A stretch of DNA of 12,471 nt from Hyphomicrobiales bacterium (GTDB lineage Bacteria > Pseudomonadota > Alphaproteobacteria > Rhizobiales > Afifellaceae). The DNA lies in NCBI GenBank assembly GCA_013812985.1, contig JACCSN010000780.1, positions 1 to 12,471 of the forward strand, read 5' to 3'. A program made the translations under genes and the position numbers. The notes under the pieces are model-generated. The model saw only the letters and a list, made by a program, of their open reading frames with translations. It was not told the origin of the DNA and did no database searches. Of the stretch, positions 1 through 7,376 are shown piece by piece (positions within the stretch are counted from its first letter, which is position 1; every line of letters begins with the position of its first letter).

Positions 1-1039
1 TGCAGAACTCTCATCTGCTGCCACCTGCCGGTTTCGCCGGCGCACGGAGAAGGTTGGATGCCAGGTTCTCTCCCTCCGCCAGCCACCCAAGCGGCAAAAT
101 TCTCTGCTCCGTGCGTCACGCCGAAAAAGTGCGTGTATTTGCGGGCATGTAGGCCGAAAGCTCTGAACCGGCCGAGTGAAATTCAACCGGGTTCGTTCTC
201 TCTTCGCCCTCTGTTCTCCAAAGCTCTGGACTGCAGGCGTTTGGTGCGGCGACGGAGACGTGAACAGAAACAGGCACTTACCCTAAGCCGGCCTGCGGCT
301 AGTTCGCTGAAGCGGTTGCCCTCCGATAGTGTCCCAAAATATCGCACTACGGCTTGTGGCTCACCTCGGCATCGCCGAACCAACGACGATTGACCGAGAT
401 CGGCCGGAAGCGGAATGGCTGCTTCGGGACGCCGCACGCGAGAAGCGGACGTCAAGGTTCATCGCGAGTTCTGACGGTAGTGGGGCCGAGGGGTCCCAGC
501 GCATAGCACCCCCGATCACGTCCGCTAGCTGCATCCAGGGCCGCCCGATACACCCGCGCGCGTCAACCGCAGCGATGCTCGCCAGATACGGAAGCCGCTT
601 ACTGCTTGCGCTGCATTTGCTCCCTGCTCACGCTTGGCCCGTTCGCAATTGAGCCTGGGCTTCGCGGTCATTGCCGTCCACGACGGATAGATGCTGGCCC
701 GACCACTTGTGCCCAAGCCCGGGAATAGAGCTGCTCTGGCCCCACCTCGCCGCAAGCCTCATGTGGTCAGATCCCGCGGCCAGAACAGTTTCCCATGGTG
801 ACGTGACGCGGTGTGTTGCGGCCCCGCCGCGTCGCTCGTTCTGAATCCGGACAGGGCTCATTTCAAGAAGCACGCCCTGCATCAGCCCGGTTGCATAGTT
901 GGCCGAAGGCGGTCGGAACCACGCAAGTCCCGGGACGGCCGCGGGAGGGTCCCCGTTGAGCTTTGAACAGGGCCGCGTCGCCCGCGCTCGTGCCGACGGC
1001 TTCTGATCGCTCCCGACCGGGCGAGTCCGGCCGGATGGC
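1..1039. other. Gene-free region at left edge, nothing recognisable
   Basis: I find no supportable gene in this stretch of just over 1 kb. Short open frames exist on both strands, but their translations are rich in Arg, Pro and Ser, match no family I know, and lack convincing ribosome binding sites. One plus-strand frame is open from the window edge to a TGA at 391-393 (130 codons), so it could be the tail of an upstream gene, but its composition does not look like a real protein. Bases 121-240 are 55% G+C (66 of 120 counted), against 40 of 60 in a sampled stretch of the tricarboxylate permease gene at 4801-4860. A small hairpin lies at 27-41 (GCCGG, loop of five, CCGGC). A perfect 10-bp palindrome lies at 927-936. 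No U-tract terminator for the minus-strand operon is visible. The region may be a decayed or horizontally acquired remnant, or regulatory DNA for a gene to the left. Confidence 0.6.
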
Positions 1040-2224
1040 CTAAGCAATGCCGCGGCCTTGGAGGCTCGCGATCTCCTCCGGCAAATAACCCAGTTCCGCG
1101 AGGACCTCCGCCGTATGCGCGCCAAGATCCGGGGCGGGCTGGTTCATGCGGCACGGCGTGGCGGAGAATTTTACCGGGAACCCGGTCATGCGCACCGTCC
1201 CGTGACCGGGGTGGGCGACGTCGAGCACCATCTCTTGTGCCTTGACCTGCGGATCCTCGAACACCTCGCCGAGCGTCTGAACGCGGCCGCAGGGGACGCC
1301 GGCGGCGTTGAGCCGCTCGATCCAGTTTGCCTGGGTGTCCCGGCCCATCCGCTCGTTGATGAGGGCATTGATCTCGGCGCGGTGCGCGATCCGCTTCTCG
1401 TTCGTGCCGAAGCGCGGATCGGCAAGCAGGTGCTCCAGTTCGAGCTCGCGCAGGAGGCGCTTCAGGATAGGCGAAGTGCTCGGCGCCACCGCCACGTCGC
1501 CGTCCGAGGCATGGAACAGGCCATAGGGCGACGACACCGGGTGGTCGTTGCCTGTTGGCGGCGGGGTTGTGCCCGTCGCGAACTGCGCGGCGGAGAGGTA
1601 GGACATCATGCTGATCATGCCGTTGGTCATTGCCGCCTCGACCCCCTGGCCCTCGCCGTCGCGGTCGCGCACGCGGAGCGCGGCAACCACGCCAAGCGCG
1701 GCATAGAGGCCGGCGATCAGGTCGGTCAACGGCGGCGCGGCGCGCAAGGGTCCCGTTTCCGGCGTGCCGTTCACGCTCATGAAGCCGGACATCGCCTGCG
1801 CGATAAAGTCGAAGGCCGGGCGGTCCACATACGGGCCCGTCGAGCCGTAGCCATTGACGCTGGCGACGACGAGGCGCGGGTTGATCGCCTTCAGCGTTTC
1901 CGGGTCGAAGCCCATGGCCGCGAGCACGCCTGGGCGAAAGTTCTCGGCGAGCACGTCCGCGCCGGCAAGGAGGCGGGTCAGGACGGCCTTGCCCTCCTCA
2001 GTCCGCAGATTCAGGGCGACGGAGCGTTTGTTGCGGTTGAACTGCGCGAAATACCAGCTCAGGCCATCGATGATCGCGCCCTGGTGGCGCACCGGGTCGC
2101 CGCCTTCCGGATTCTCGATCTTAATCACGTCGGCGCCGAGGTCGCCGAGGATCATGGTGCAGAACGGGCCGGAGAGGACGCGGGTGAGGTCGACGACGCG
2201 GATCCCGGCGAGCGGCTGCTGCAT
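1040..2224 (-). CDS. Family III (CaiB/BaiF) CoA-transferase
   Basis: This 394-residue cytoplasmic protein is a complete class III CoA-transferase, the family of formyl-CoA transferase, carnitine CoA-transferase CaiB and the succinyl-CoA:glutarate transferase SUGCT. Such enzymes move CoA between carboxylic acids through an aspartyl-CoA anhydride. The N-terminal Rossmann segment reads GIRVVDLTRVLSGPF with DLGADVIKIE (residues about 7-37), followed by the family motif NRNKRSVALNL (63-73). The catalytic Asp is predicted to be D168 in APPLTDLIAGLYAA, close to Asp169 of formyl-CoA transferase. Length is normal for the family. The ATG at 2224-2222 lies 3 bases after the stop of the HMG-CoA lyase-like gene, so the two are co-transcribed and probably translationally coupled. 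The neighbouring lyase and tricarboxylate transporter suggest a di- or tricarboxylate acceptor, with 3-hydroxy-3-methylglutarate a good candidate and glutarate, itaconate, malate or citramalate as alternatives. The family is sure; the substrate is inferred. Confidence 0.95.
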   Translation of the reverse strand: MQQPLAGIRVVDLTRVLSGPFCTMILGDLGADVIKIENPEGGDPVRHQGAIIDGLSWYFAQFNRNKRSVALNLRTEEGKAVLTRLLAGADVLAENFRPGVLAAMGFDPETLKAINPRLVVASVNGYGSTGPYVDRPAFDFIAQAMSGFMSVNGTPETGPLRAAPPLTDLIAGLYAALGVVAALRVRDRDGEGQGVEAAMTNGMISMMSYLSAAQFATGTTPPPTGNDHPVSSPYGLFHASDGDVAVAPSTSPILKRLLRELELEHLLADPRFGTNEKRIAHRAEINALINERMGRDTQANWIERLNAAGVPCGRVQTLGEVFEDPQVKAQEMVLDVAHPGHGTVRMTGFPVKFSATPCRMNQPAPDLGAHTAEVLAELGYLPEEIASLQGRGIA

Positions 2225-2227
2225 AGC

Positions 2228-3196
2228 CTAGCCGACCGCGGTGGCGACCGCCTCGGCCGAGTGGCGGGTCAGCCGCGGGCCGGCCTTCATGACCTGGCCC
2301 GGCAAGGTGCGGCCGATCACCCTTTCGACGCGTCGGGAGACGGCAATAAGCGCTTCGAGGTCGATGCCGGTCTCGTAGCCGCTCTCATGCAGAAGGTAGA
2401 CCAGGTCCTCCGTGCAGATATTGCCCGTGGCGCCGGCTGCGAAGGGGCAGCCGCCAAGGCCGGCAATCGAGGCGTCGAATCGGGTGACGCCTTCCGCCAG
2501 TCCGACCAGGACATTGGCCAGCCCGACGCCGCGGGTATTGTGGAAGTGCAGCGACAGGTCGAGCTCCGGCGCGCCGTCGCGTAGTGCCCGCACGGCCGCG
2601 CGCACTGTAGGAGGCGTCGCCATCCCCGTGGTGTCGCCAAGGCCGATACGGCGAATGCCCAGGTCGCGGTAGGCGCTCGCGACTCGCACAAGCGCCGCGG
2701 TCGGAACATCTCCCTCAAACGGGCACCCGAAGCTCGTCGCAATTGCCCCTACCAATTCTATGCCAGCGCGTTCCGCGATCCGCGCCACCTCCCGAAAGCC
2801 TTCCAACGAGTCCGCCACGCTGCGGTTCACGTTCTTCCGATTGTGCGTTTCCGATGCCGAACAGAAGACGACCATGGCGTCGACCCCTGCCTGGGCTGCC
2901 CGCTCGGCGCCGCGCACATTCGGAACGAGAGCCATCAGATAGGCCCCCTTCGTCCGATCCACGCCGGCGATCACCTCGGCCGCGTCCGCAAGCTGCGGAA
3001 CGGCGCGCGGCGACACGAACGACGTGACCTCCAGTTCCCGCACGCCGGCCTCGATCAGGCCGTTGACGATGGCGATCTTCTCCTCCGTCGGAATAAAAGT
3101 CCGCTCGATCTGAAACCCGTCGCGCGGACCGACCTCGACCACTTCGACGAAGCGGTCGCGTTTGCCGTTCGAAGGCTTGATTGGAGCCCGTTGCAT
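2228..3196 (-). CDS. HMG-CoA lyase family enzyme
   Basis: This 322-residue protein belongs to the HMGL-like TIM-barrel family. HMG-CoA lyase splits 3-hydroxy-3-methylglutaryl-CoA into acetyl-CoA and acetoacetate. All expected active-site elements are present: the Arg-Asp pair in EVGPRDGFQ (R25, D26), the metal-binding His pair in LHFHN (H217, H219), the GDTTGMATP loop (187-195) and the mobile-loop cysteine in AGLGGCPFA (C250). The Cys and GGCPFA context favour a lyase over the homocitrate or isopropylmalate synthases of the same superfamily. The frame stays open upstream to 3328, but I chose the ATG at 3196-3194 because AGGAGA (3208-3203) sits 6 bases before it and the longer form would run across the divergent promoter. 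It is the first gene of a minus-strand pair with the CoA-transferase, divergent from tctC. No other leucine-degradation genes are in view, which points to use of an imported acid rather than leucine catabolism. Close relatives acting on similar hydroxyacyl-CoAs cannot be excluded. Confidence 0.92.
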   Translation of the reverse strand: MQRAPIKPSNGKRDRFVEVVEVGPRDGFQIERTFIPTEEKIAIVNGLIEAGVRELEVTSFVSPRAVPQLADAAEVIAGVDRTKGAYLMALVPNVRGAERAAQAGVDAMVVFCSASETHNRKNVNRSVADSLEGFREVARIAERAGIELVGAIATSFGCPFEGDVPTAALVRVASAYRDLGIRRIGLGDTTGMATPPTVRAAVRALRDGAPELDLSLHFHNTRGVGLANVLVGLAEGVTRFDASIAGLGGCPFAAGATGNICTEDLVYLLHESGYETGIDLEALIAVSRRVERVIGRTLPGQVMKAGPRLTRHSAEAVATAVG

Positions 3197-3306
3197 GCCG
3201 TGTCTCCTGCCTGACCGGTTGGGGTTCTGCGTGCTTGACCATGTCCGGCCCAGATGGTCAACTTTCGCCTCACGACCCGTCGCCATCATCAATATGGGAG
3301 GAAACC
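3197..3306. promoter_or_regulatory. Divergent promoter region, lyase operon and tctCBA
   Basis: This 110-bp gap separates the start codons of the minus-strand lyase operon and the plus-strand tctCBA operon, so it must hold both promoters unless transcription enters from outside. The Shine-Dalgarno sites lie at its ends: AGGAGA at 3208-3203 on the minus strand and GGGAGG at 3296-3301 on the plus strand, 5 bases before the tctC ATG. I cannot name convincing -35/-10 pairs. Each half of the central palindrome contains a TTGACC that resembles a -35 element, but no good -10 box lies 16-18 bases beyond it on either strand. Confidence 0.7.
3235..3261. promoter_or_regulatory. Putative operator: 27-bp perfect inverted repeat
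   Basis: TTGACCAT at 3235-3242 and ATGGTCAA at 3254-3261 are exact reverse complements separated by 11 bases. Symmetry stops sharply at both ends and in the spacer. The half-site centres are 19 bp apart, about two helical turns, as expected for a dimeric regulator binding one face of DNA. The centre at 3248 is nearly equidistant from the two start codons (3196 and 3307), so one bound protein could control both operons. A GntR, IclR or LysR family regulator would be typical for carboxylate catabolism. No regulator gene lies in the window. Confidence 0.6.
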
Positions 3307-4281
3307 ATGAGATTCGCAGGCCTCGCACGCCTCGCTGCCGCCGCGGCGCTCACGCTGCCGCTGGCAGCCTTCACGCCGCAGAACGTCGAGTGCATCGCCC
3401 CCGCCAATCCCGGCGGCGGCTGGGATTTCACCTGCCGGACAGTCGGAAAGCTGCTCGCCGATACGGGGCTCGTGGACTCCCAGGTTCAGGTCACCAACAT
3501 GGCCGGCGCAGTGGGCGCCGTGGCTTACGCGAATGTGGCCTCAAAGCGGGCCGACGATCCGAACGTGCTCGTCGCCACCTCGACCGTCGGCATCACCCAG
3601 ATCGCACAGGGCAAATACCCGGCCGACACCGACGCGATGCGCTGGGTCGGCATGCTCGGGGCGGATGTCGGCGTGGTGCTCGTGCCGAAGGACTCCAAAT
3701 ACAACACGCTGGGCGACCTGATGGCCGATCTGAAGGCCAACCCGACCGGACTCGTGCCGGCCGGCTCGTCCGGCATCGGCGGCTGGGATCACCTCCGTCT
3801 GCTTCTGCTCGCCAAGGCGGCCGGCGTGCCGGGCGACCAGCTGAAATCGATCAAATGGGTTGAGTTCGACGGCGGCGGCGATGCGGTCACGCAGCTGATG
3901 GGCGGCCATGTCGGCGTCGTCGTAACCGACATCGGCGAGATCGGGGGCTTCATCCAATCCGGCGACGCGAAACCGCTTGCGGTCATGTCGCAGGAGCGCC
4001 TCGAGGCCTATCCGGACATCGCGACAGCGAAGGAACAGGGGCTCGATGTCGAGGGCTACAACTGGCGTGGCTTCTACATGGGCGGCAAGGTCGACGACGA
4101 GGCCTATAACGGATGGGTCGATATCCTGAGCAAGCTCTACCAATCGCCGGAATGGCAGAAGGAAGCGAAGGCGGCCGGCCTGACCGCCATCTGGCGGGGC
4201 GGCGAGGACTTCGAAGCCTTCGTCGAGCAATCCAAGAACGAGATGGCGGAGGTTTCACGGGCGATCGGCGTTATTCAGTGA
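3307..4281 (+). CDS. tctC: Tripartite tricarboxylate transporter binding protein TctC
   Basis: This is a 324-residue periplasmic solute-binding protein of the TTT family, which delivers a carboxylate to the TctA/TctB membrane complex. The start is ATG 3307, with GGGAGG 5 bases upstream and a Sec-type signal peptide (about residues 1-22, MRFAGLARL then an Ala/Leu core). The mature N-terminus carries ECIAPANPGGGWDFTC (28-43), which closely resembles the same region of the Salmonella citrate/tricarballylate protein TctC as I recall it. The later RGFYMGGKVDDEAYNGWVD (254-272) resembles it too. This places the protein nearer the true TctC subgroup than the broad Bug proteins, whose loop usually reads FPPGGxxD. 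C29 and C43 flank the binding loop and could form a disulfide. It is first in the tctCBA operon, divergent from the lyase and CoA-transferase genes, and overlaps tctB by 4 bases. A di- or tricarboxylate ligand is likely, but its identity is not shown by the sequence. Confidence 0.93.
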   Translation: MRFAGLARLAAAAALTLPLAAFTPQNVECIAPANPGGGWDFTCRTVGKLLADTGLVDSQVQVTNMAGAVGAVAYANVASKRADDPNVLVATSTVGITQIAQGKYPADTDAMRWVGMLGADVGVVLVPKDSKYNTLGDLMADLKANPTGLVPAGSSGIGGWDHLRLLLLAKAAGVPGDQLKSIKWVEFDGGGDAVTQLMGGHVGVVVTDIGEIGGFIQSGDAKPLAVMSQERLEAYPDIATAKEQGLDVEGYNWRGFYMGGKVDDEAYNGWVDILSKLYQSPEWQKEAKAAGLTAIWRGGEDFEAFVEQSKNEMAEVSRAIGVIQ

Positions 4282-4718
4282 CACGCGGCCTGAGCGACCG
4301 GATCGCGGGCGCCATCCTGCTGGTGCTCGCGATCGCTTACGGGCTCGCCGCCTCGAACTTCCAGGTGAACTTCGGCGACCCGGTCGGCCCGGCGGCATTT
4401 CCCCGGCTGATCGCCGTGCCTATGGCGGTCTTTGCGCTCGCCCTGGTCGTCCGGCCGGATGCGAACCCTGTCTGGCGAGCTTCGGCGGGGATGCGGCAGA
4501 TCCTGACCGTCGCGGTTCTCTTTGCCTATCCTTTCGTAATCGAGGCCTTCGGATTTCCGCTCTCGACGGCTATCGGCGCGGCGCTTCTCGCCCGGCTTCT
4601 CGGGGCGCCTTGGGGCGCTGCGGCAATCACGGGCCTCGCGCTCGGTTTCGGGCTCTTCGTGGTCTTCGACACGCTGCTCGGTTTGCCGCTGCCCTTCGCG
4701 CCTGATTTCTCCGGTTGA
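4278..4718 (+). CDS. tctB: Tripartite tricarboxylate transporter small subunit TctB
   Basis: This 146-residue inner-membrane protein is the small TTT subunit, which partners TctA. The GTG at 4278-4280 overlaps the tctC stop as GTGA, a classic translational-coupling arrangement. An earlier in-frame ATG inside tctC would add a polar, non-membrane stretch and is unlikely. Four hydrophobic segments are visible: about residues 8-26, 42-58, 74-92 and 94-135, the last long enough for two passes with a short turn. The family-typical stretch FGDPVGPAAFPRL (32-44) follows the first segment. Length is normal for TctB, a poorly conserved family recognised mostly by topology and position. The role of TctB is not well defined; it is thought to be needed for TctA assembly or transport. 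Its place between tctC and tctA makes the call secure. Confidence 0.9.
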   Translation: MTRGLSDRIAGAILLVLAIAYGLAASNFQVNFGDPVGPAAFPRLIAVPMAVFALALVVRPDANPVWRASAGMRQILTVAVLFAYPFVIEAFGFPLSTAIGAALLARLLGAPWGAAAITGLALGFGLFVVFDTLLGLPLPFAPDFSG

Positions 4719-4746
4719 ACGTAGCGGACAGGGTGGGGCTGGCGAC

Positions 4747-6273
4747 GTGGAGACCCTCGGATTTCTGGCGCAGGGCTTCGCCGTCGCTTTCACGCCGCTC
4801 AACATCGCGCTTGCCGTGTTCGGCTGTTTCGTCGGGACGATCATCGGCGCGCTGCCGGGGATCGGCCCGGTCAACGGAGTCGCCATCCTCATCCCGCTGG
4901 CCTTCTCGCTGCAGCTCGACCCGGCTTCCGCCCTGATCCTGCTCAGCTGCGTCTATTACGGCTGCATGTACGGCGGGCGGATCTCGTCCATCATGCTGAA
5001 CATCCCCGGCGACGAGCCTGCGGTGATGACCTGCCTCGACGGCTACCCGATGGCGCAGCAGGGCAAGGCCGCCGAGGCGCTGGCGATCTCCGCCTGGTCG
5101 TCCTTTGTCGGCTCGCTGCTGGCCACGATCGGATTGATGCTGTTCGCCCCGCTGCTGGTCCGGGTGGCCATCCATTTCGGCCCCGCGGAGTACTTCGCCC
5201 TCTATGTCCTCGCCTTCGCCACGATCGGCGGCATCAGCGGCGGCAACCCGGCGAAATCGCTGCTCGCGGCAGCCGTCGGCCTGGCCCTCGGGACCGTCGG
5301 GCTCGACCCGCAGAGCGGGGTGCCGCGCTACACGCTCGGCATGTTCGAGCTCTACGACGGCTTCAACCCGATCGTGGCCATCGTCGGCCTGTTTGCCATC
5401 TCCGAGGTCCTGCTGTTGCTCGAGCAGGATCACGCGGAAGTCAAAGCCCGCACGATCGTCGTCAACAAGGCTTTCGTGAGCATGCGCGAGGTGCTGGCGA
5501 CCACCGGCGCGACGCTGCGCGGCTCGGTGCTCGGCTTCATTGCCGGCGTGCTGCCCGGCGCAGGAGCATCGCTCGGCGCGTTCTTGGCCTACACCTTCGA
5601 GAAGCGCTACTCCGACCGCAACGGCACCTTCGGCTTCGGCGACCCGCGGGGCGTGGCCGCGCCGGAGGCCGGCAACAACGCCGCGGCTGGCGGCGCGCTC
5701 GTCCCGATGCTCAGCCTCGGCGTGCCCGGGTCCGGCACCACCGCCGTGCTGCTCGCGCTCCTGATCTCGCTCAACATCACGCCGGGGCCGCTCCTCTTCC
5801 AGAACGAGCCCGACATCGTCTGGGGCCTGATCGCCTCGCTGTTCTTCGCGAACTTCGTGCTCCTGGCGATGAATCTGCCCATGGTGGGCCTGTTCACCCG
5901 GATGCTCGCTATGCCACTCTGGGCGTTGATGCCGTTCGTGGTGATGATCAGCTTCGTCGGCATCTATTCCATCAACCACTCGCCGTTCGATCTTCTGGTC
6001 ATGCTGGGCTTCGGCCTGTTCGGCTATGCCCTTCGCAAGCTCGATATCCCGCTGGTGCCTATCGTGCTCGGGCTCTTGCTCGGCCGGGCGATGGAGAACA
6101 GCTTCCGCCGGGCCCTCTCGATCTCCGGCGGAGATTACGGGATCCTCTTGGGGAGCGGGATCTCGATCACGCTCTACCTGATGACCGCGGCCCTGCTCCT
6201 CACCGCGCTCTACCTGGCTGTGCGCAAGCGGCGCGCAATGCCCGAGCCGCTCCCGACCGATGCGTCGGACTGA
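4747..6273 (+). CDS. tctA: Tripartite tricarboxylate transporter permease TctA
   Basis: This is the 508-residue large TTT membrane subunit, the ion-coupled carboxylate permease. The start is GTG at 4747, 28 bases after the tctB stop, with only a weak G-rich ribosome site. I prefer it because residues 1-10 lead directly into the first membrane segment. Family hallmarks are GALPGIGP (34-41), NIPGDEPAVMTCLDGYPMAQ (85-104), the second loop GVLPGAGAS (267-275), and GVAAPEAGNNAAAGG followed by LGVPGSGTTAVLLALL (from residue 302). The LPGxG motif occurs in both halves, which suggests an internal duplication, as in other two-half carboxylate transporters. About eleven or twelve membrane segments can be traced. 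Length is normal. It completes the tctCBA operon, probably importing the acid that the divergent CoA-transferase and lyase use. Confidence 0.95.
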   Translation: METLGFLAQGFAVAFTPLNIALAVFGCFVGTIIGALPGIGPVNGVAILIPLAFSLQLDPASALILLSCVYYGCMYGGRISSIMLNIPGDEPAVMTCLDGYPMAQQGKAAEALAISAWSSFVGSLLATIGLMLFAPLLVRVAIHFGPAEYFALYVLAFATIGGISGGNPAKSLLAAAVGLALGTVGLDPQSGVPRYTLGMFELYDGFNPIVAIVGLFAISEVLLLLEQDHAEVKARTIVVNKAFVSMREVLATTGATLRGSVLGFIAGVLPGAGASLGAFLAYTFEKRYSDRNGTFGFGDPRGVAAPEAGNNAAAGGALVPMLSLGVPGSGTTAVLLALLISLNITPGPLLFQNEPDIVWGLIASLFFANFVLLAMNLPMVGLFTRMLAMPLWALMPFVVMISFVGIYSINHSPFDLLVMLGFGLFGYALRKLDIPLVPIVLGLLLGRAMENSFRRALSISGGDYGILLGSGISITLYLMTAALLLTALYLAVRKRRAMPEPLPTDASD

Positions 6274-6387
6274 CGGCGCCCTGAAACGCAGACGAGATCG
6301 ATAAACTGCCGGGGGGCTTGTGAGCGGCCCGGCCATGCGCAAGAGTCCGCGCTCCGGCAGAGTGCCGTTTCCCTCGAGGAGTTAGAG
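6274..6387 (+). other. Gap between tctA and ABC importer genes
   Basis: These 114 bases hold no gene. A hairpin at 6355-6367 (CGGCA, loop GAG, TGCCG) is followed by only three T residues, so it is a poor intrinsic terminator. A second inverted repeat, GCCGGG at 6308-6313 with CCCGGC at 6328-6333, has a 14-base loop and no T-tract. The gap could separate two transcription units, with a new promoter for the ABC genes, but I see no convincing promoter boxes. The ribosome site of the next gene is GAGGAG at 6376-6381. Confidence 0.35.
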
Positions 6388-7342
6388 ATGAGAGCGCGTC
6401 TTTTCACCATTGCCGCGGCCATCGGCGGCCTGATCACCGGGAACGCGGCGGTTGCGCAGACTTCCATCACGATCGGCATGTCCGGCTGGACCGGCTTCGC
6501 CCCGCTGACGCTCGCCAAGGGGGCCGGCATCTTCGAGAAGAACGGCGTTGACGTCGAGATCAAGAAGATCCCGCAGAAGGACCGGCACCTCGCGATCGCC
6601 TCCGGCGACATCCAGTGCGCCGCGACCACGGTCGAAACGTTCTTGATCTGGAACGCCAACGGCGTGCCGATCAAGCAAGTGGTGCAGCTCGATGTGTCGT
6701 ATGGCGCGGACGGCATGGCGGTGCGCAACGAGATCAACTCGATCGCCGAGCTGAAGGGGAAGACGATCGCCGCCTCCGCCCCGGGCACGTCGCCTTATTT
6801 CGTGCTTGCATGGATGCTGCGCGAGAACGGGCTGAAGCTCGACGACGTGACGATCGCCAATCTGGAACCCGCCGCCGCGGCGCAGGCCTTCGTTGCCGGG
6901 CAGAACGATGCCGCGATGACCTACGAGCCGTATCTTTCGACCGTCCGCGACAACCCAGAGGCCGGCAAGATCATCGCCACCACGCTCGATTACCCCGTGG
7001 TCACCGACGCGTTTGGCTGCACGCCGGAATTCATCGAAAAAGAACCCCGAAGCCGTGCAGGCCATGGTCAAAAGCTATTACGAGGCGCTGCAGATGATCG
7101 AGACCGATCAGGCCAAAGCTTTTGAGATCATGGGCGCCGACGTGAAGCAGAGCGCGGAAGACTTCGGCAAGTCGGCCGCATATCTGCGCTGGCAGGGGCC
7201 GGAGGAGAACCAGGCGTTCTTCAACGGCGGCATTCAGGACTTTTCCGCCAAGGCGGGCGAACTCCTGATGGAGATCGGCATCATCGAGCAGATGCCCAAG
7301 ATCGAGGACGTGATCGACACACGCTTCATCGAAGCGAAATAG
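6388..7342 (+). pseudogene. ABC importer binding protein, TauA/SsuA type, frameshifted
   Basis: This gene encodes an NMT1/SsuA/TauA-like periplasmic binding protein but is split between two frames. The first frame (ATG 6388, GAGGAG 6 bases upstream) gives a signal peptide (about residues 1-24, ending AVAQ), then ITIGMSGWTGFAPLTLAKGA, the core, and TPEFIEK near residue 218. It then runs into unrelated sequence, stopping at 7123-7125. The normal protein continues one base over from about 7040, as NPEAVQAMVKSYYEAL to IEAK and the TAG at 7340-7342. One base too many lies in the AAAAA run (7037-7041) or the CCCC run (7045-7048). Removing an A gives EKNPEAV, and NPE is the more usual family reading. 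The repaired protein would be 317 residues, normal length. Genuine loss, a sequencing or assembly error, or recoding are all possible. The intact permease and ATPase genes downstream argue against old decay. The substrate is unknown; the family includes sulfonate, taurine, nitrate and pyrimidine-precursor binders. Confidence 0.88.
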
Positions 7343-7376
7343 ACTGGCCGCCAGCGGCCCGCGGATCCGCTCCCGC
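7343..7376 (+). other. Tandem palindromes between binding protein and permease genes
   Basis: Almost the whole 34-base gap is palindromic. GGCCGC at 7346-7351 pairs with GCGGCC at 7354-7359 around CA, which in RNA would be a 5-bp stem with a 4-base loop. One base later lies the perfect palindrome GCGGATCCGC (7361-7370). There is no T-tract. Such stem-loops after a binding-protein gene are known, as between malE and malF of Escherichia coli, to protect the upstream message and lower permease expression. That role here is inference. Confidence 0.45.

Noticed and set aside
58..652. Short plus-strand frames at 58-393 and 329-652 as small genes
   Set aside because: They overlap each other in different frames, lack ribosome sites, and have low-complexity basic translations with no recognisable similarity.
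927..1034. Ten-base palindromes GTCCCGGGAC (927-936) and TCCGGCCGGA (1025-1034) as operator or terminator sites
   Set aside because: Short GC palindromes are expected by chance in DNA of this composition, they leave no loop, and nothing nearby needs them.
1058..2584. 508-codon plus-strand open frame antisense to the CoA-transferase and lyase genes
   Set aside because: It spans two well-identified genes on the opposite strand, crosses their junction, and its translation is Arg/Ala/His-rich with no family signal. This is the usual artefact of high-GC coding DNA.
3181..3306. N-terminal extension of TctC from an upstream ATG at 3181
   Set aside because: It would place non-signal sequence before an evident signal peptide and overlap the divergent lyase gene; ATG 3307 has a strong ribosome site.
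2228..3328. Longer 366-residue form of the HMG-CoA lyase-like protein starting at 3328
   Set aside because: The extra 44 residues cross the divergent promoter and overlap the tctC start; the internal ATG at 3196 has a good Shine-Dalgarno site and fits family length.
4627..6342. 571-codon minus-strand open frame across tctA
   Set aside because: Very rich in charged residues (Glu, Arg, Asp, His) with no domain, antisense to a clear TctA gene. Another similar frame at 9122-10726 is antisense to the TRAP permease and was rejected for the same reason.
6355..6371. Intrinsic terminator between tctA and the ABC genes
   Set aside because: The stem is only five pairs and is followed by three T residues, so it falls short of a confident terminator.
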